Assembly: GCF_018100925.1 (NCBI RefSeq)
Contig: NZ_JAGJEH010000015.1
Location: 62,001-126,000 of the forward strand
Source of the DNA: Pseudoalteromonas luteoviolacea
GTDB taxonomy: Bacteria > Pseudomonadota > Gammaproteobacteria > Enterobacterales > Alteromonadaceae
Length of the DNA stretch: 64,000 bases
Direction of reading: 5' to 3'
The notes beneath the pieces are model-generated. The model had not been told where the DNA came from, did no database searches, and worked only from the letters and a program-made list of their open reading frames with translations. Both the position numbers and the translations under genes were made by a program. Below are positions 1 to 8,415 of this stretch, piece by piece (within the stretch, counting starts at the first letter, position 1; every line of letters starts with the position of its first letter).

Positions 1-107
1 GAAAAACCGAGACAGCAATATAAGCCAGAGTGCGATTAGATGCTGACTGTAAGCTTGAAAATAGACCAGACAAGCCATACATCTATTTCAGTTTATTTGG
101 AGAATCT

Positions 108-641
108 ATGTTTAAAGTTCTTTTTTTGTTATTTATCGTTGTACCCATTGTTGAAATTGCATTGCTGATCCAAGTCAGTGACGTCATTGGTGGGTTTGCT
201 ACTATCGCCTTGGTGATCGCCACTGCTATTCTAGGTGCAAAGTTGGTAAAACAGCAGGGACTCGGCGCATATTCTAATGTGCAAAAGCAAATGGCATCTG
301 GCCAGTTGCCTGGACAAGATTTGTTTACAGGGTTATGTGTCATTATTGCAGGTGTATTTCTAATGACGCCCGGGATCATGACAGATGCAATCGGTTTTAT
401 GCTGTTAACACCAGCGATCCGAGGAAAAATTGCCAAGTCATTAATAGAGCAAGCGAGTGTAAAAATGCAAAGCTCTGCTCACGGCAGTATGTTTGGCCAA
501 GGTTTTGGTCAACAACATTCACATCAAGATACTCAAGCACCTTTTGAAGAGCAAAAGTTTGACCCATTCGAGCGCAAAGCACCTCAGTCGGAATCTCAAT
601 CTTCAAACACCATTGAAGGTGAATATCAGAGAAAAGATTAA
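108..641 (+). CDS. fxsA: FxsA family membrane protein
   Basis: FxsA is a small cytoplasmic membrane protein. In E. coli its overproduction suppresses F exclusion of phage T7; its normal job is unclear. The start at 108 follows a GGAGA ribosome site at 99-103. It gives a 177-residue protein that opens with the family's hydrophobic segment (FKVLFLLFIVVPIVEIALLI). A second hydrophobic stretch around residues 70-105 contains the typical MTPGIMTDAIGF motif. The C-terminal 60 residues are polar and rich in Gln and Ser, as is usual and variable in the family. An upstream in-frame ATG at 30 would add 26 unrelated residues and has no ribosome site. The gene lies directly before groES, as in many gammaproteobacteria, but groES has its own promoter between them. 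Confidence 0.93.
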   Translation: MFKVLFLLFIVVPIVEIALLIQVSDVIGGFATIALVIATAILGAKLVKQQGLGAYSNVQKQMASGQLPGQDLFTGLCVIIAGVFLMTPGIMTDAIGFMLLTPAIRGKIAKSLIEQASVKMQSSAHGSMFGQGFGQQHSHQDTQAPFEEQKFDPFERKAPQSESQSSNTIEGEYQRKD

Positions 642-659
642 AAATTTTTAGTTTTTTCA

Positions 660-688
660 CTTGGGTTTTAAATATCCACCCCCATCTA
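660..688 (+). promoter_or_regulatory. Heat-shock (sigma-32 type) promoter of groESL
   Basis: A -35-like CTTGGG at 660-665 is followed by CCCCATCTA at 680-688. The latter matches the sigma-32 -10 consensus CCCCATNTA at every fixed position. The spacer, taken after the seven-base -35, is 13 bases, within the normal sigma-32 range. It sits about 120 bases before the groES start. No CIRCE inverted repeat was seen, which fits RpoH rather than HrcA control. Confidence 0.8.
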
Positions 689-810
689 GAATTGCAAGTT
701 AAGTTTTAATCCAGAGAGTCGCACTTCAAGTCACATTTGTTGGCAGCGGCTCACTCTGAGTAGAAAGATTATTTCTGTCATTGTTCAGAAAAGTTAGGAG
801 AACTAAATCT

Positions 811-1098
811 ATGAACATTCGTCCTTTACATGATCGCGTTATTGTTAAGCGTCTAGAAGAAGAAACTAAATCTGCTGGCGGTATCGTATTGACTGGCTCA
901 GCAGCTGAAAAATCAACTCGTGGTGAAGTTGTTGCTGTAGGTAACGGCCGCGTTTTGGACAGTGGTGAAGTAAGAGCACTAGAAGTAAAAGCAGGTGACA
1001 CAGTGCTTTTCGGCTCATATGTTGAGAAGACTGAAAAGATCGAAGGTCAAGAGTACCTGATCATGCGTGAAGACAATATCCTAGGTATTGTTGGCTAA
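811..1098 (+). CDS. groES: Co-chaperonin GroES (Hsp10)
   Basis: GroES is the heptameric lid that caps the GroEL ring during ATP-driven protein folding in the cytosol. The 95-residue protein begins MNIRPLHDRVIVKRLEEE, the standard N-terminus. It carries the mobile-loop region ETKSAGGIVLTGSAAEKS around residues 17-34, and ends EDNILGIVG. The start at 811 follows a TTAGGAG ribosome site at 794-800. The upstream in-frame codon at 781 is not needed. It forms an operon with groEL 60 bases downstream, under the sigma-32-type promoter at 660-688. Confidence 0.98.
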   Translation: MNIRPLHDRVIVKRLEEETKSAGGIVLTGSAAEKSTRGEVVAVGNGRVLDSGEVRALEVKAGDTVLFGSYVEKTEKIEGQEYLIMREDNILGIVG

Positions 1099-1158
1099 GC
1101 ATTAGCTTGTAAAAAAACAAAGTAGCTTTTAACGAAAAGAATTTAGAGGAATAAAAAC

Positions 1159-2808
1159 ATGGCAGCAAAAGAAGTTCGTTTTGCAGGTGACGCTCGCACT
1201 AAAATGCTTCAGGGCGTAAATGTATTGGCTGACGCAGTAAAAGTAACACTGGGTCCTAAAGGTCGTAATGTTGTACTAGACAAGTCATTCGGCGCACCAA
1301 CTATCACTAAAGATGGTGTATCTGTAGCGAAAGAGATCGAACTTGAAGACAAGTTTGAGAACATGGGCGCGCAGATGGTTAAAGAAGTTGCGTCAAAAGC
1401 AAATGATGCAGCAGGTGACGGTACAACTACAGCGACAGTACTAGCACAAGCAATCGTAAACGAAGGTCTTAAGTCTGTTGCTGCAGGCATGAACCCAATG
1501 GACCTTAAGCGCGGTATCGACAAAGCAGTTGTTGCAGCAGTTGAAGAGCTAAAAGCGCTTTCTGCTCCGTGTGCTGATACAAAAGCAATTGCACAGGTAG
1601 GTACTATCTCTGCAAACTCAGATAAAGAAATTGGTGACATCATTGCTGAGGCAATGGAAAAAGTAGGTCGTGAGTCAGGTGTTATCACGGTTGAAGAAGG
1701 CCAATCTCTAGAAAATGAACTAGATGTTGTTGAAGGTATGCAGTTTGACCGCGGTTACCTATCACCTTATTTCATCAACAACGCTGAAAAAGGCCAAGTT
1801 GAACTAGATAACCCACACATTCTACTAGTAGATAAGAAAGTATCTAACATCCGTGAACTACTTCCTACACTAGAAGGTGTTGCTAAGACAAGTAAGCCAC
1901 TACTTATCATCGCTGAAGACCTTGAAGGTGAAGCACTGGCGACGCTAGTTGTGAACAACATGCGTGGTATCGTGAAAGTAGCAGCCGTTAAAGCACCTGG
2001 TTTTGGCGACCGTCGTAAGGCAATGTTACAAGATATCGCTATCCTAACTGGTGGTACTGTGATTTCTGAAGAAATCGGTCTAGAGCTTGAAAAAGCAACA
2101 CTAGAAGACCTTGGTACTGCTAAGCGCGTTGTTATCACTAAAGACGACACGACAATCATTGATGGTGTTGGTGAGCAAGCAGCTATTGACGGCCGCGTAT
2201 CACAGATCAAAGCACAAATCGAAGAAGCAACTTCAGATTACGACAAAGAAAAACTACAAGAGCGCATGGCAAAACTTGCTGGCGGTGTTGCAGTAATTAA
2301 GGTTGGCGCAGCAACTGAAGTTGAAATGAAAGAGAAGAAAGACCGCGTTGAAGATGCACTACACGCAACTCGCGCTGCGGTTGAAGAAGGTGTTGTACCT
2401 GGTGGTGGTGTTGCACTAGTGCGTGTTGCTAGCAAGATCGCAGGTCTTGAAGGTGAAAACGAAGACCAAAACCACGGTGTTAAAGTTGCACTACGTGCGA
2501 TGGAAGCGCCTCTACGTCAAATCGTTTCAAACGCTGGTGACGAAGCATCTGTTGTTGTTAACTCAGTAAAAGCTGGCGAAGGTAACTATGGTTACAACGC
2601 GGCAAACGGTCAGTACGACGACATGATTGAAATGGGTATCCTTGATCCGACTAAAGTAACGCGTTCTGCACTTCAGTTCGCAGCATCAGTAGCGGGTCTT
2701 ATGATCACAACTGAAGCTATGGTTGCTGAAATTCCTAAAGATGAGCCAGCTGCTGCACCTGATATGGGTGGCATGGGCGGTATGGGCGGTATGGGCGGCA
2801 TGATGTAA
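1159..2808 (+). CDS. groEL: Chaperonin GroEL (Hsp60)
   Basis: GroEL is the ATP-dependent double-ring chaperonin that encloses unfolded proteins under the GroES cap. The 549-residue length is normal. Visible signatures are VTLGPKGRNVVLDKSFGAP near residues 30-48, the nucleotide-binding DGTTTATVLAQAI near 87-99, the chaperonin signature AAVEEGVVPGGGVAL near 405-419, and the flexible GGM-repeat C-terminal tail. An AGAGGAA ribosome site lies at 1145-1151. A strong hairpin terminator follows the gene. Codon use is typical of a highly expressed gene. Only one groEL copy is seen here. Confidence 0.99.
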   Translation: MAAKEVRFAGDARTKMLQGVNVLADAVKVTLGPKGRNVVLDKSFGAPTITKDGVSVAKEIELEDKFENMGAQMVKEVASKANDAAGDGTTTATVLAQAIVNEGLKSVAAGMNPMDLKRGIDKAVVAAVEELKALSAPCADTKAIAQVGTISANSDKEIGDIIAEAMEKVGRESGVITVEEGQSLENELDVVEGMQFDRGYLSPYFINNAEKGQVELDNPHILLVDKKVSNIRELLPTLEGVAKTSKPLLIIAEDLEGEALATLVVNNMRGIVKVAAVKAPGFGDRRKAMLQDIAILTGGTVISEEIGLELEKATLEDLGTAKRVVITKDDTTIIDGVGEQAAIDGRVSQIKAQIEEATSDYDKEKLQERMAKLAGGVAVIKVGAATEVEMKEKKDRVEDALHATRAAVEEGVVPGGGVALVRVASKIAGLEGENEDQNHGVKVALRAMEAPLRQIVSNAGDEASVVVNSVKAGEGNYGYNAANGQYDDMIEMGILDPTKVTRSALQFAASVAGLMITTEAMVAEIPKDEPAAAPDMGGMGGMGGMGGMM

Positions 2809-2835
2809 TCATCCTTTAGCCTAAGCTAATACTGA

Positions 2836-2864
2836 AAAACCCAAGCAATAGCTTGGGTTTTTTA
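2836..2864 (+). terminator. Rho-independent terminator of groESL
   Basis: A nine-base stem, AACCCAAGC at 2838-2846 and GCTTGGGTT at 2851-2859, encloses an AATA loop and is followed by a T run. It starts 27 bases after the groEL stop. Confidence 0.92.
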
Positions 2865-2919
2865 TGTTACTGATTTAGCACAGCTCGTTGGTAAAATGAC
2901 GCTGTCTCAAGACAGACCA

Positions 2920-3419
2920 TTGGAATTTGCTCTCAGAGAGTATCATGGGATCGTTTATAGTGATAAATACCTAATCACTTGTCTGTAATGTCACGAATCT
3001 GTTGAAGTGACTCAAGCTGCTATAAATCCAAGATTTCTTCTTGATAGCTGCGATTAAATAGCTCAAGACTCCAACTTTGTTACATCAATAAAGCCAAGCT
3101 TTATACACTGTTCAGTGGTCAAACTCCTACCGTACTTGATGCCAATTCTGGCTTATGGTACCTATTGAATTTGTATTGGCATTCCCCATCTAGGATACAG
3201 CTCAACACGCATAAAAAATGTATCAATCACTTCGTCATCAGGCTGTGGTTTATATCGAGAGTAATAAACGCCGCGACTAAATCCTGCTTCGTTACAAGCA
3301 AATCCCACGCTGACTTCAAACCGTGCTCGTAAGTGCTTGACCCAAGTTCTGCGCCTTCTGATATTGATAGAAGCTCTATCTATGAGTTGTTTCAGTTTAT
3401 GTAGGGGATGCACTTTCAT
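2920..3419 (-). mobile_element. Decayed IS3-family insertion sequence remnant
   Basis: Two pieces of an IS3-family OrfB transposase are recognisable on the minus strand in the right order. The N-terminal part is at 3162-3419. A C-terminal part at about 2940-3061 reads LFNRSYQEEILDL, stop, QLESLQQIRDITDK, stop, LGIYHYKRSHDTL, stop. This resembles the end of the DDE domain (ERFNRSYREEVLD...RDITDKW...YN..RPHDSLG). The central D and D region, roughly 150 residues, is missing, and several stops interrupt the rest. No terminal inverted repeats or target duplication could be made out. The element is dead and old. Confidence 0.7.
3162..3419 (-). pseudogene. IS3-family transposase OrfB, N-terminal fragment
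   Basis: The 85-residue open frame contains HLRARFEVSVGFACNEAGFS followed by RGVYYSRYKPQPDDEVID and ELYPRWG. This matches the helix-turn-helix start of IS3-family OrfB, where the usual pattern is RFxVSxRRACRxxGLSRSxYYYRPKPxDDExL...RYPRYG. After RWG the frame leaves the family sequence and ends within six residues. The catalytic core is therefore absent and the product cannot transpose. Similarity is judged by eye against the family pattern. Confidence 0.65.
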
Positions 3420-3504
3420 CTAAATCGAGCCGAATAAAAAACATATGTGAGATAGGCATAAACTTTGCTTAGTCTGTATTGCCACTAATAGAAGGATTTA
3501 TACA

Positions 3505-3972
3505 ATGAAGGTTCAAAATCAATCGCTTGTATATAGTCAGCAACAAGTTCAAGCTCAGCAAACTGTGTCTGGTGAAAAATTAGGCAAAACATTGCCACCA
3601 TCTCCGGCGGCAAGTGGTCATACGGAAAATGATAAATTTGACTTTACTAATATGACGATGAAAGAGCTTTCTCAAGCATCAAAGGCTTTGTATGACGAAG
3701 GTGTGCTGACTTTGGGGCAACATGCCTCACTTTCACTGCATTATACTGCGACGGCGACAGGGCTGAATCAGGGAGATGGAGAAGTTTCCTTGAGTGCATT
3801 ATCTAAAGCTGAAAATGAGAAAGTAGATGTCATTGCAATGCAAAAAGAACGACTAAGAGAGGCCACTGCGAACGGTGCACCAGCCTCTCAAGTTGCGTTC
3901 TCCAAAGAGCTTCTCCATACACTAGAAGCTTATCATTTTGGAGGTGCGGGGAGATTCCACGCAAGTGCCTGA
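3505..3972 (+). CDS. Hypothetical protein, 155 residues
   Basis: I do not recognise this protein. The start at 3505 has an AAGGA ribosome site at 3493-3497. It has no signal peptide and no membrane segment. The N-terminal 45 residues are Gln, Ser and Pro rich and probably disordered. The rest looks helical and charged, beginning with FDFTNMTMKELSQASKALYDEGVLTLGQ. This last motif, a short helix pair with an 'MTxxEL...LYDxGxLTLxQ' look, is reminiscent of small cytosolic proteins of unknown function in Alteromonadales, but that is an impression. The stop codon directly abuts the stop codon of the convergent gene at 3973, with no spacer. It follows the IS remnant. Confidence 0.75.
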   Translation: MKVQNQSLVYSQQQVQAQQTVSGEKLGKTLPPSPAASGHTENDKFDFTNMTMKELSQASKALYDEGVLTLGQHASLSLHYTATATGLNQGDGEVSLSALSKAENEKVDVIAMQKERLREATANGAPASQVAFSKELLHTLEAYHFGGAGRFHASA

Positions 3973-4530
3973 CTATCGGATATACAGGCGATCATCTTCT
4001 TGGTTGTTTGGAAAGTTTATCGAGCGAGCACTGGCCGTTGCTGTTCCCGAAGTGAATGTGCCAACAGAGTACTTCCAAACAACTAAATAGCCAACAACAC
4101 TGCTGCCTGAAGTGACCGGATGTGTATCAATTACTGATAGTGAAGAACCATTCAGTTTTGCTATACGAGACGACGGGTTCGCGTAGCCGATCTCGCGCGT
4201 TAAAATATATACTTCCCTTCCACCATGGTCTTGTGTGGTGGAAAACGCATTTGGAGCAATACCTTCCCATTGCGGGTAGTTCGAAGAAATAACCCCTCTG
4301 ATCTCAAAAGAGCTCAGAGGCGCAGCCGGAGCCATAATGTGAACAGAGCCGGATTCGTTTATCATTGTCTGATAGCTTGTGTGTGTGTCTTTAATTTCTT
4401 GGATAAGGGAGTTTTTATATTGTTCAAATTCCCAGGTATTAGAGGCATTGTTGAGTAGTTCGCTACTTTGCGCAGCCATTGATGCACCAAACATTGAAGT
4501 AAATAGTACAACGTTCTTTAAATGTTTCAT
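3973..4530 (-). CDS. Secreted protein, possibly DUF4879/YolA-like
   Basis: The 185-residue product starts with a clear signal peptide (MKHLKNVVLFTSMFGASMAA, cleavage probably after AxA or AA near residue 20), so it is exported. After a helical stretch (residues 25-60) comes a beta-rich domain with APAAPLSSFEIRGVISSNYP and QWEGIAPNAFSTTQDHGG. A DTHPVTSGSSVVGYLVVWKY segment lies near the C-terminus. From memory this pattern (AP..LS.FEV.GV.SSNY..WE.I.PN..ST..DHGG) resembles the DUF4879 family of secreted proteins of unknown function; that assignment is tentative. No cysteines are seen in the mature part. The gene is convergent with 3505-3972, and its upstream region is the long noncoding stretch 4531-5114. 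Confidence 0.7.
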   Translation of the reverse strand: MKHLKNVVLFTSMFGASMAAQSSELLNNASNTWEFEQYKNSLIQEIKDTHTSYQTMINESGSVHIMAPAAPLSSFEIRGVISSNYPQWEGIAPNAFSTTQDHGGREVYILTREIGYANPSSRIAKLNGSSLSVIDTHPVTSGSSVVGYLVVWKYSVGTFTSGTATASARSINFPNNQEDDRLYIR

Positions 4531-5114
4531 TTTTCATGTCCTTTTGTTTATTTGTTGAACAAAACACTATCTATAATATGGATATGAGTCAATGGGTTAA
4601 AAAGTGGGCATGTTGATTCTGAGAGCGGGCTATTTTATTTTTATAAATATGATATGTTGCGGAAACTAATTTGATTCACACGTTTATTTTTTGTATTTCT
4701 CAACAACAAACTCTGAAATACCTAAGCATGAAGTATATATAAGGTATCGACATTGCCTTTCGAATGTCTCATTTAGATAGTATAAGTTGTCGTCTGGGTA
4801 AGCAGAGCGACTGATGTTTTTTCTTGCTGTAGAGCTGATGAGAGCAAGGGAAAGTTGCTAAGTTTTTAATAGTACGAAATTAGGGTTATTCACAAAAACC
4901 TCTCGCCATCACAGGTTTTATCCTCAGAAATAAAATGTTCATTTTTTTCGAGATGAGTTTTGTTATTCGGGTTAAGAGTACGTTTACTATTGAGCTCCTG
5001 TGTTAGGGCGTATTTTTGAAATGTTGTTGACCTTGAGCTCTAGTTCACAAGGTCTTGCTCTGATCAGAATAAATGCGCTTTTTACCTACTCAGTAACAAC
5101 TCTAAAGATTAGGC
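4531..5114. other. Noncoding stretch, 584 bases
   Basis: I see no supported gene here. It contains the promoter region of the secreted protein gene at 4530 (minus strand, AT rich) and the 3' flank of the regulator gene ending at 5115. A seven-base inverted repeat, GACCTTG and CAAGGTC, lies near 5029-5054 but has no T run. The base composition is AT rich like the rest of the accessory region. Confidence 0.5.
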
Positions 5115-7259
5115 CTACTGATCAAGTACCAGCTCTGCTAGTTCTTTTTTGGCATTAATGCGCAGTGATATGAGTGCATGTGATTGGCGTACATCGGTAA
5201 GGTAATCGAGGTTTTTTGGCAGTTTTCCGATCACTTTAAATTGTTTGTTACCAAGTTCATAGTGCCATAACTCATATTGTTCATTGATACCATATAGGCG
5301 TTCTCCATCAAGTATAAATCGCTTGTCACTGCCTTGATTTATTAGTGTCTCTATCAGGGTATCTTCAATGGAGCCTGATTGCCAAAATCTATCCAATTTG
5401 TCAGTGTAGATGATTTTCCCTGTGGCATTTTTTTGCGCCCAGTTTACAGGTGTATCTCTCAGCTCTGTATAAGATAGGTTTGCTAAATCAAGTTGGGCAA
5501 ATTTGAGTAAGCCGCCAACCCGGATATTGGCCAGTGCAGTTTGAGCGCCACTGTCCCAGTGGAAAAGTTGATCAATCGGGAAGGGGAATGCAAAGTGCTG
5601 GCTGTTTCCGTTGAGGTTAATTTGATAGATTTCCTTCGCTGAATTGGCTAACAGGCTTTGTCCATCTTGTGCCCAATAAAACCCATCAATATAGCTATCC
5701 ATAGCAAAATGTGAGAGCTGCTGAGTGGTTTTCCCATCACTTATCCAAACTTGGTCGATACCAGAGCGCTGTGAACTAAAGGCCAGTTTACTGCCGCTAG
5801 GCTGAAATATCGCGCTGTCTTCTGCAGAAATAGAACGCTCGATAATATTGTAAACCTTACGATGATTGTCGTGCATTGGGTCTTGAGCTGCGCTTTCAAG
5901 TTCATCCAGTGGCACCGAAGCAATGTCACTGTCGTAGAAGCCTTTGGTTACGAGGATACGGTTGCCACTGGGGTGAAAGTTTGGTGACCCCATAGGCTCA
6001 TCGAGAGGAAGACTCACATTATCAATTTGACCATCGTAAGAAAGAGTAAATAACTGCCTACCAGTGCTGAACAAAAGCTGCTCATCAAAAGGGGCAAAGT
6101 TAGGATAAATAAAACGGTATTTTGCAATTTCACTTGGATAGTTAATAGCGACTTTTGAGTGGACCCCTCCGTCTGGTGACAGGATTTGCAGATGGTACTC
6201 TCCCTGCGTATTGACGCTGGTGAGGGCGATAAGATCTTCTGAGGGTGAATAAGCAAATTGAATGACGTTGTCATCAAGGGAGCCGTAAATTTTTTGGCTT
6301 TGTTGGGTATCCAAGGCGTAACTGATCAGTTGCCATCTATTTTGATGTTGTTGCAGCAGTGCAAGTTGATTGCCCTTCATCCACTTAGGTGAGCGGATCC
6401 GAGAGTTTTTGCACTCCATGAGGGTTTTAGGTTGTTGTGGCGAGACAAGCGACTTTTCAAAGTCGAGACTCATTAGTTTGTAACACTGCTTTTGTGTAAC
6501 TGGTTGTCTGCAATCTTGCTCTTGTACAAAGTAGAGTGTGCGGCCATCTTCTGAAAAAGTATGCCTACCGTGTGAGCTTAGACTTTGTGTTAATTGATAC
6601 TCCGCCTGAGTACCTGTATGTTTTGCCCATATATTGTTAATACACATGCGTTCTTCATAGCGATGAAAAACTACGTACTCGCCATTTGGTGAGTATATCC
6701 CGGCATTTTCCCTATCATCGGTTGCTGTCAAAGCCGTCAGCTTGGCGACCGATAAAGAAGTGGGCTGCGGCTTAAGAAAGGCAATAGAGGCGCCAATTGT
6801 AGTAAATAGCAGCGCACCAAATAATAAGATTTTTTTGCTGTTTATAGGTTTGGCATTCAGACTGTCTTTTGCATGTACCATTGGCTCATTTGATTGAATT
6901 GCTGTGTTTAAAGGTTCCGTTACTGTTGACGCATCGGTTTTTTCACCCCACTCAACTTTAGCCTCTAAGCTGTAGCCTTGTTTTGCATGAGTTTTAATTA
7001 CAACTTGTACTTTACCATCGTCGCCGAGTGCCTTTCTCAGTTGGGCAATACTACGTTGCAAAGTATTTGGGGATACAATGGTATTTTGCCAAACGCTGTC
7101 GAGCAGCATGTCTTGGCTGAGCACTTCTCCTTGATGTTTTGCTAAGACCGTAAGCACGGCTAGAGCTTTTGGTGCCAGAGTTTGGGTATGATCTTGGTGT
7201 GAAATTTGGTTTCTGGACAAATCGATATAAAAGTCGCCTACCCAATACTGTTGTTGCAT
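5115..7259 (-). CDS. CadC/ToxR-like transmembrane transcriptional regulator with beta-propeller sensor
   Basis: A one-component membrane regulator. Residues 5-103 form an OmpR/CadC-type winged helix: VGDFYIDLSRNQI, then LAPKALAVLTVLAKHQGEVL, with the recognition region SPNTLQRSIAQLRKALGDD and the wing KTHAKQGYSLEA. A polar linker (104-142) leads to one membrane span at 143-162. The remaining roughly 550 residues are periplasmic, with repeated segments of the type 'YSPNGEYVVF', 'FSEDGRTLYFV' and 'FHPSGNRILV'. These are PD40/TolB-like beta-propeller blades, so the sensor is probably a ligand- or protein-binding propeller. The start at 7259 follows GGAAGG on the minus strand. It is divergent from the esterase gene at 7536, the likely target. 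The signal is unknown. Confidence 0.88.
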   Translation of the reverse strand: MQQQYWVGDFYIDLSRNQISHQDHTQTLAPKALAVLTVLAKHQGEVLSQDMLLDSVWQNTIVSPNTLQRSIAQLRKALGDDGKVQVVIKTHAKQGYSLEAKVEWGEKTDASTVTEPLNTAIQSNEPMVHAKDSLNAKPINSKKILLFGALLFTTIGASIAFLKPQPTSLSVAKLTALTATDDRENAGIYSPNGEYVVFHRYEERMCINNIWAKHTGTQAEYQLTQSLSSHGRHTFSEDGRTLYFVQEQDCRQPVTQKQCYKLMSLDFEKSLVSPQQPKTLMECKNSRIRSPKWMKGNQLALLQQHQNRWQLISYALDTQQSQKIYGSLDDNVIQFAYSPSEDLIALTSVNTQGEYHLQILSPDGGVHSKVAINYPSEIAKYRFIYPNFAPFDEQLLFSTGRQLFTLSYDGQIDNVSLPLDEPMGSPNFHPSGNRILVTKGFYDSDIASVPLDELESAAQDPMHDNHRKVYNIIERSISAEDSAIFQPSGSKLAFSSQRSGIDQVWISDGKTTQQLSHFAMDSYIDGFYWAQDGQSLLANSAKEIYQINLNGNSQHFAFPFPIDQLFHWDSGAQTALANIRVGGLLKFAQLDLANLSYTELRDTPVNWAQKNATGKIIYTDKLDRFWQSGSIEDTLIETLINQGSDKRFILDGERLYGINEQYELWHYELGNKQFKVIGKLPKNLDYLTDVRQSHALISLRINAKKELAELVLDQ

Positions 7260-7329
7260 AGCCCTTCCTACTGATAGTCAGCAATTGTTGTAATTATCTT
7301 AACTCGTATAAAGCAAGGTTAACATACGC

Positions 7330-7351
7330 ATTTGATAGTTAAATATCAAAT
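7330..7351. promoter_or_regulatory. Inverted repeat, possible operator in the divergent region
   Basis: ATTTGATA at 7330-7337 and TATCAAAT at 7344-7351 form a perfect eight-base inverted repeat with a six-base spacer. It lies 71 bases upstream of the CadC-like regulator start and 185 bases upstream of the esterase start. A second element is a 12-base direct repeat with one mismatch, GTCAAAGAGACG at 7395-7406 and GTCAAAGACACG at 7461-7472, 66 bases apart. Either could be where the regulator binds; this is inference. Confidence 0.4.
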
Positions 7352-7535
7352 CATAACCGATTGAAAATTTTGCTATTTTATTTTTCATTGCAAAGTCAAA
7401 GAGACGTCAGCAAGACATCAAGCATCTCGTTCCAAGTGCGTTAATCTCATCATCGAGTTAGTCAAAGACACGCAGTGGGCAAGCTAAAAAGCGGCTGTTT
7501 TAGTCGAGCTTACTTAGTATAAATAACGAGGAATA

Positions 7536-8369
7536 ATGATGAAAAAATATATGCTGACAGTGATATACATGATGATACCGCTGATGAACATACAGGCAGC
7601 GGAGTTTGAATCGTATACCATGCCGAGAACGCAAGTTGTGCCAATCACTAATTCAGTCAACGGCGGCCAGTATGAGTTATTGGTCAAGCTACCTGAGGAG
7701 TATGGACAAGATCCAAAACGTCGCTACCCAGTTGTTTATTTCACCGACGCGGTATGGCAACTTGATCTGTTGTCAGCGGCAACCACATTTTTAATGGATG
7801 AAGTTATCTTAGTTGGCATATCTTGGCAAAAAGACATGCCTAAGATCAATGGTGAGGCCGCAGCGCCACATGCCAGTCGATTTCGAGATTATACGGTCAC
7901 GCCTTCATCGGATCAGGCTAGGCAGGCAAAATATCATTTTGGCCAAGCTACAGAACATTTAACTTTTATTCGCAAAGACGTTTTTAAGCGGGTTGACGCA
8001 CTCTATAACACCAAGCCAAATCAACGTGCCTATTTTGGTTATTCACTTGGCGGTCAGTTTGGTATGTATGCATTGATTGCACAGCCAGATACTTTTAATC
8101 ACTACATATTGGGTAGCCCAGCTCTTGGCGGCAGCGTGGATTACTTAAGCGAACTACTGAGTAAACAGAAGCAGCTACACGCAAATGTGTTTATTTCATA
8201 TGGCGACCAAGAGCCGCGACTGAAAAAGCATGTTGATAAACTGATATCCAAGTTGAATGACCATAAACAGGGCCAGCTGTCTTTGACACATGAAGTAATG
8301 GATGGTGATCACTCTCAATCTGTACCCATGACAGTTGCCCGTGGCGTGACATGGTTATCAAATCTATAA
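7536..8369 (+). CDS. Secreted alpha/beta hydrolase, esterase D/IroE-like family
   Basis: A predicted periplasmic or secreted serine esterase of the 'putative esterase' superfamily (esterase D, IroE and antigen-85 type folds). The signal peptide covers about residues 1-22 and ends IQAA. The fold core shows YPVVYFTDAVWQ, DEVILVGISW and the nucleophile elbow GYSLGG with Ser170. The probable catalytic His259 is in MDGDHSQSVP, as in this family. The length of 277 residues is typical. Two adjacent ATG codons (7536 and 7539) follow the GAGGAA ribosome site at 7528-7533. The next gene starts 46 bases later and is probably cotranscribed. The substrate is unknown; members hydrolyse siderophore, peptide-linked or acyl esters. 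Confidence 0.88.
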   Translation: MMKKYMLTVIYMMIPLMNIQAAEFESYTMPRTQVVPITNSVNGGQYELLVKLPEEYGQDPKRRYPVVYFTDAVWQLDLLSAATTFLMDEVILVGISWQKDMPKINGEAAAPHASRFRDYTVTPSSDQARQAKYHFGQATEHLTFIRKDVFKRVDALYNTKPNQRAYFGYSLGGQFGMYALIAQPDTFNHYILGSPALGGSVDYLSELLSKQKQLHANVFISYGDQEPRLKKHVDKLISKLNDHKQGQLSLTHEVMDGDHSQSVPMTVARGVTWLSNL

Positions 8370-8415
8370 GAAACAGTTTTCAGCACTGATAAATGCGAGT
8401 GTATAGGAGTGGCTT

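Noticed and set aside
4225..4458. 77-residue plus-strand frame opposite the secreted 185-residue gene
   Set aside because: It is antisense to a gene with a clear signal peptide and domain layout, and has no ribosome site.
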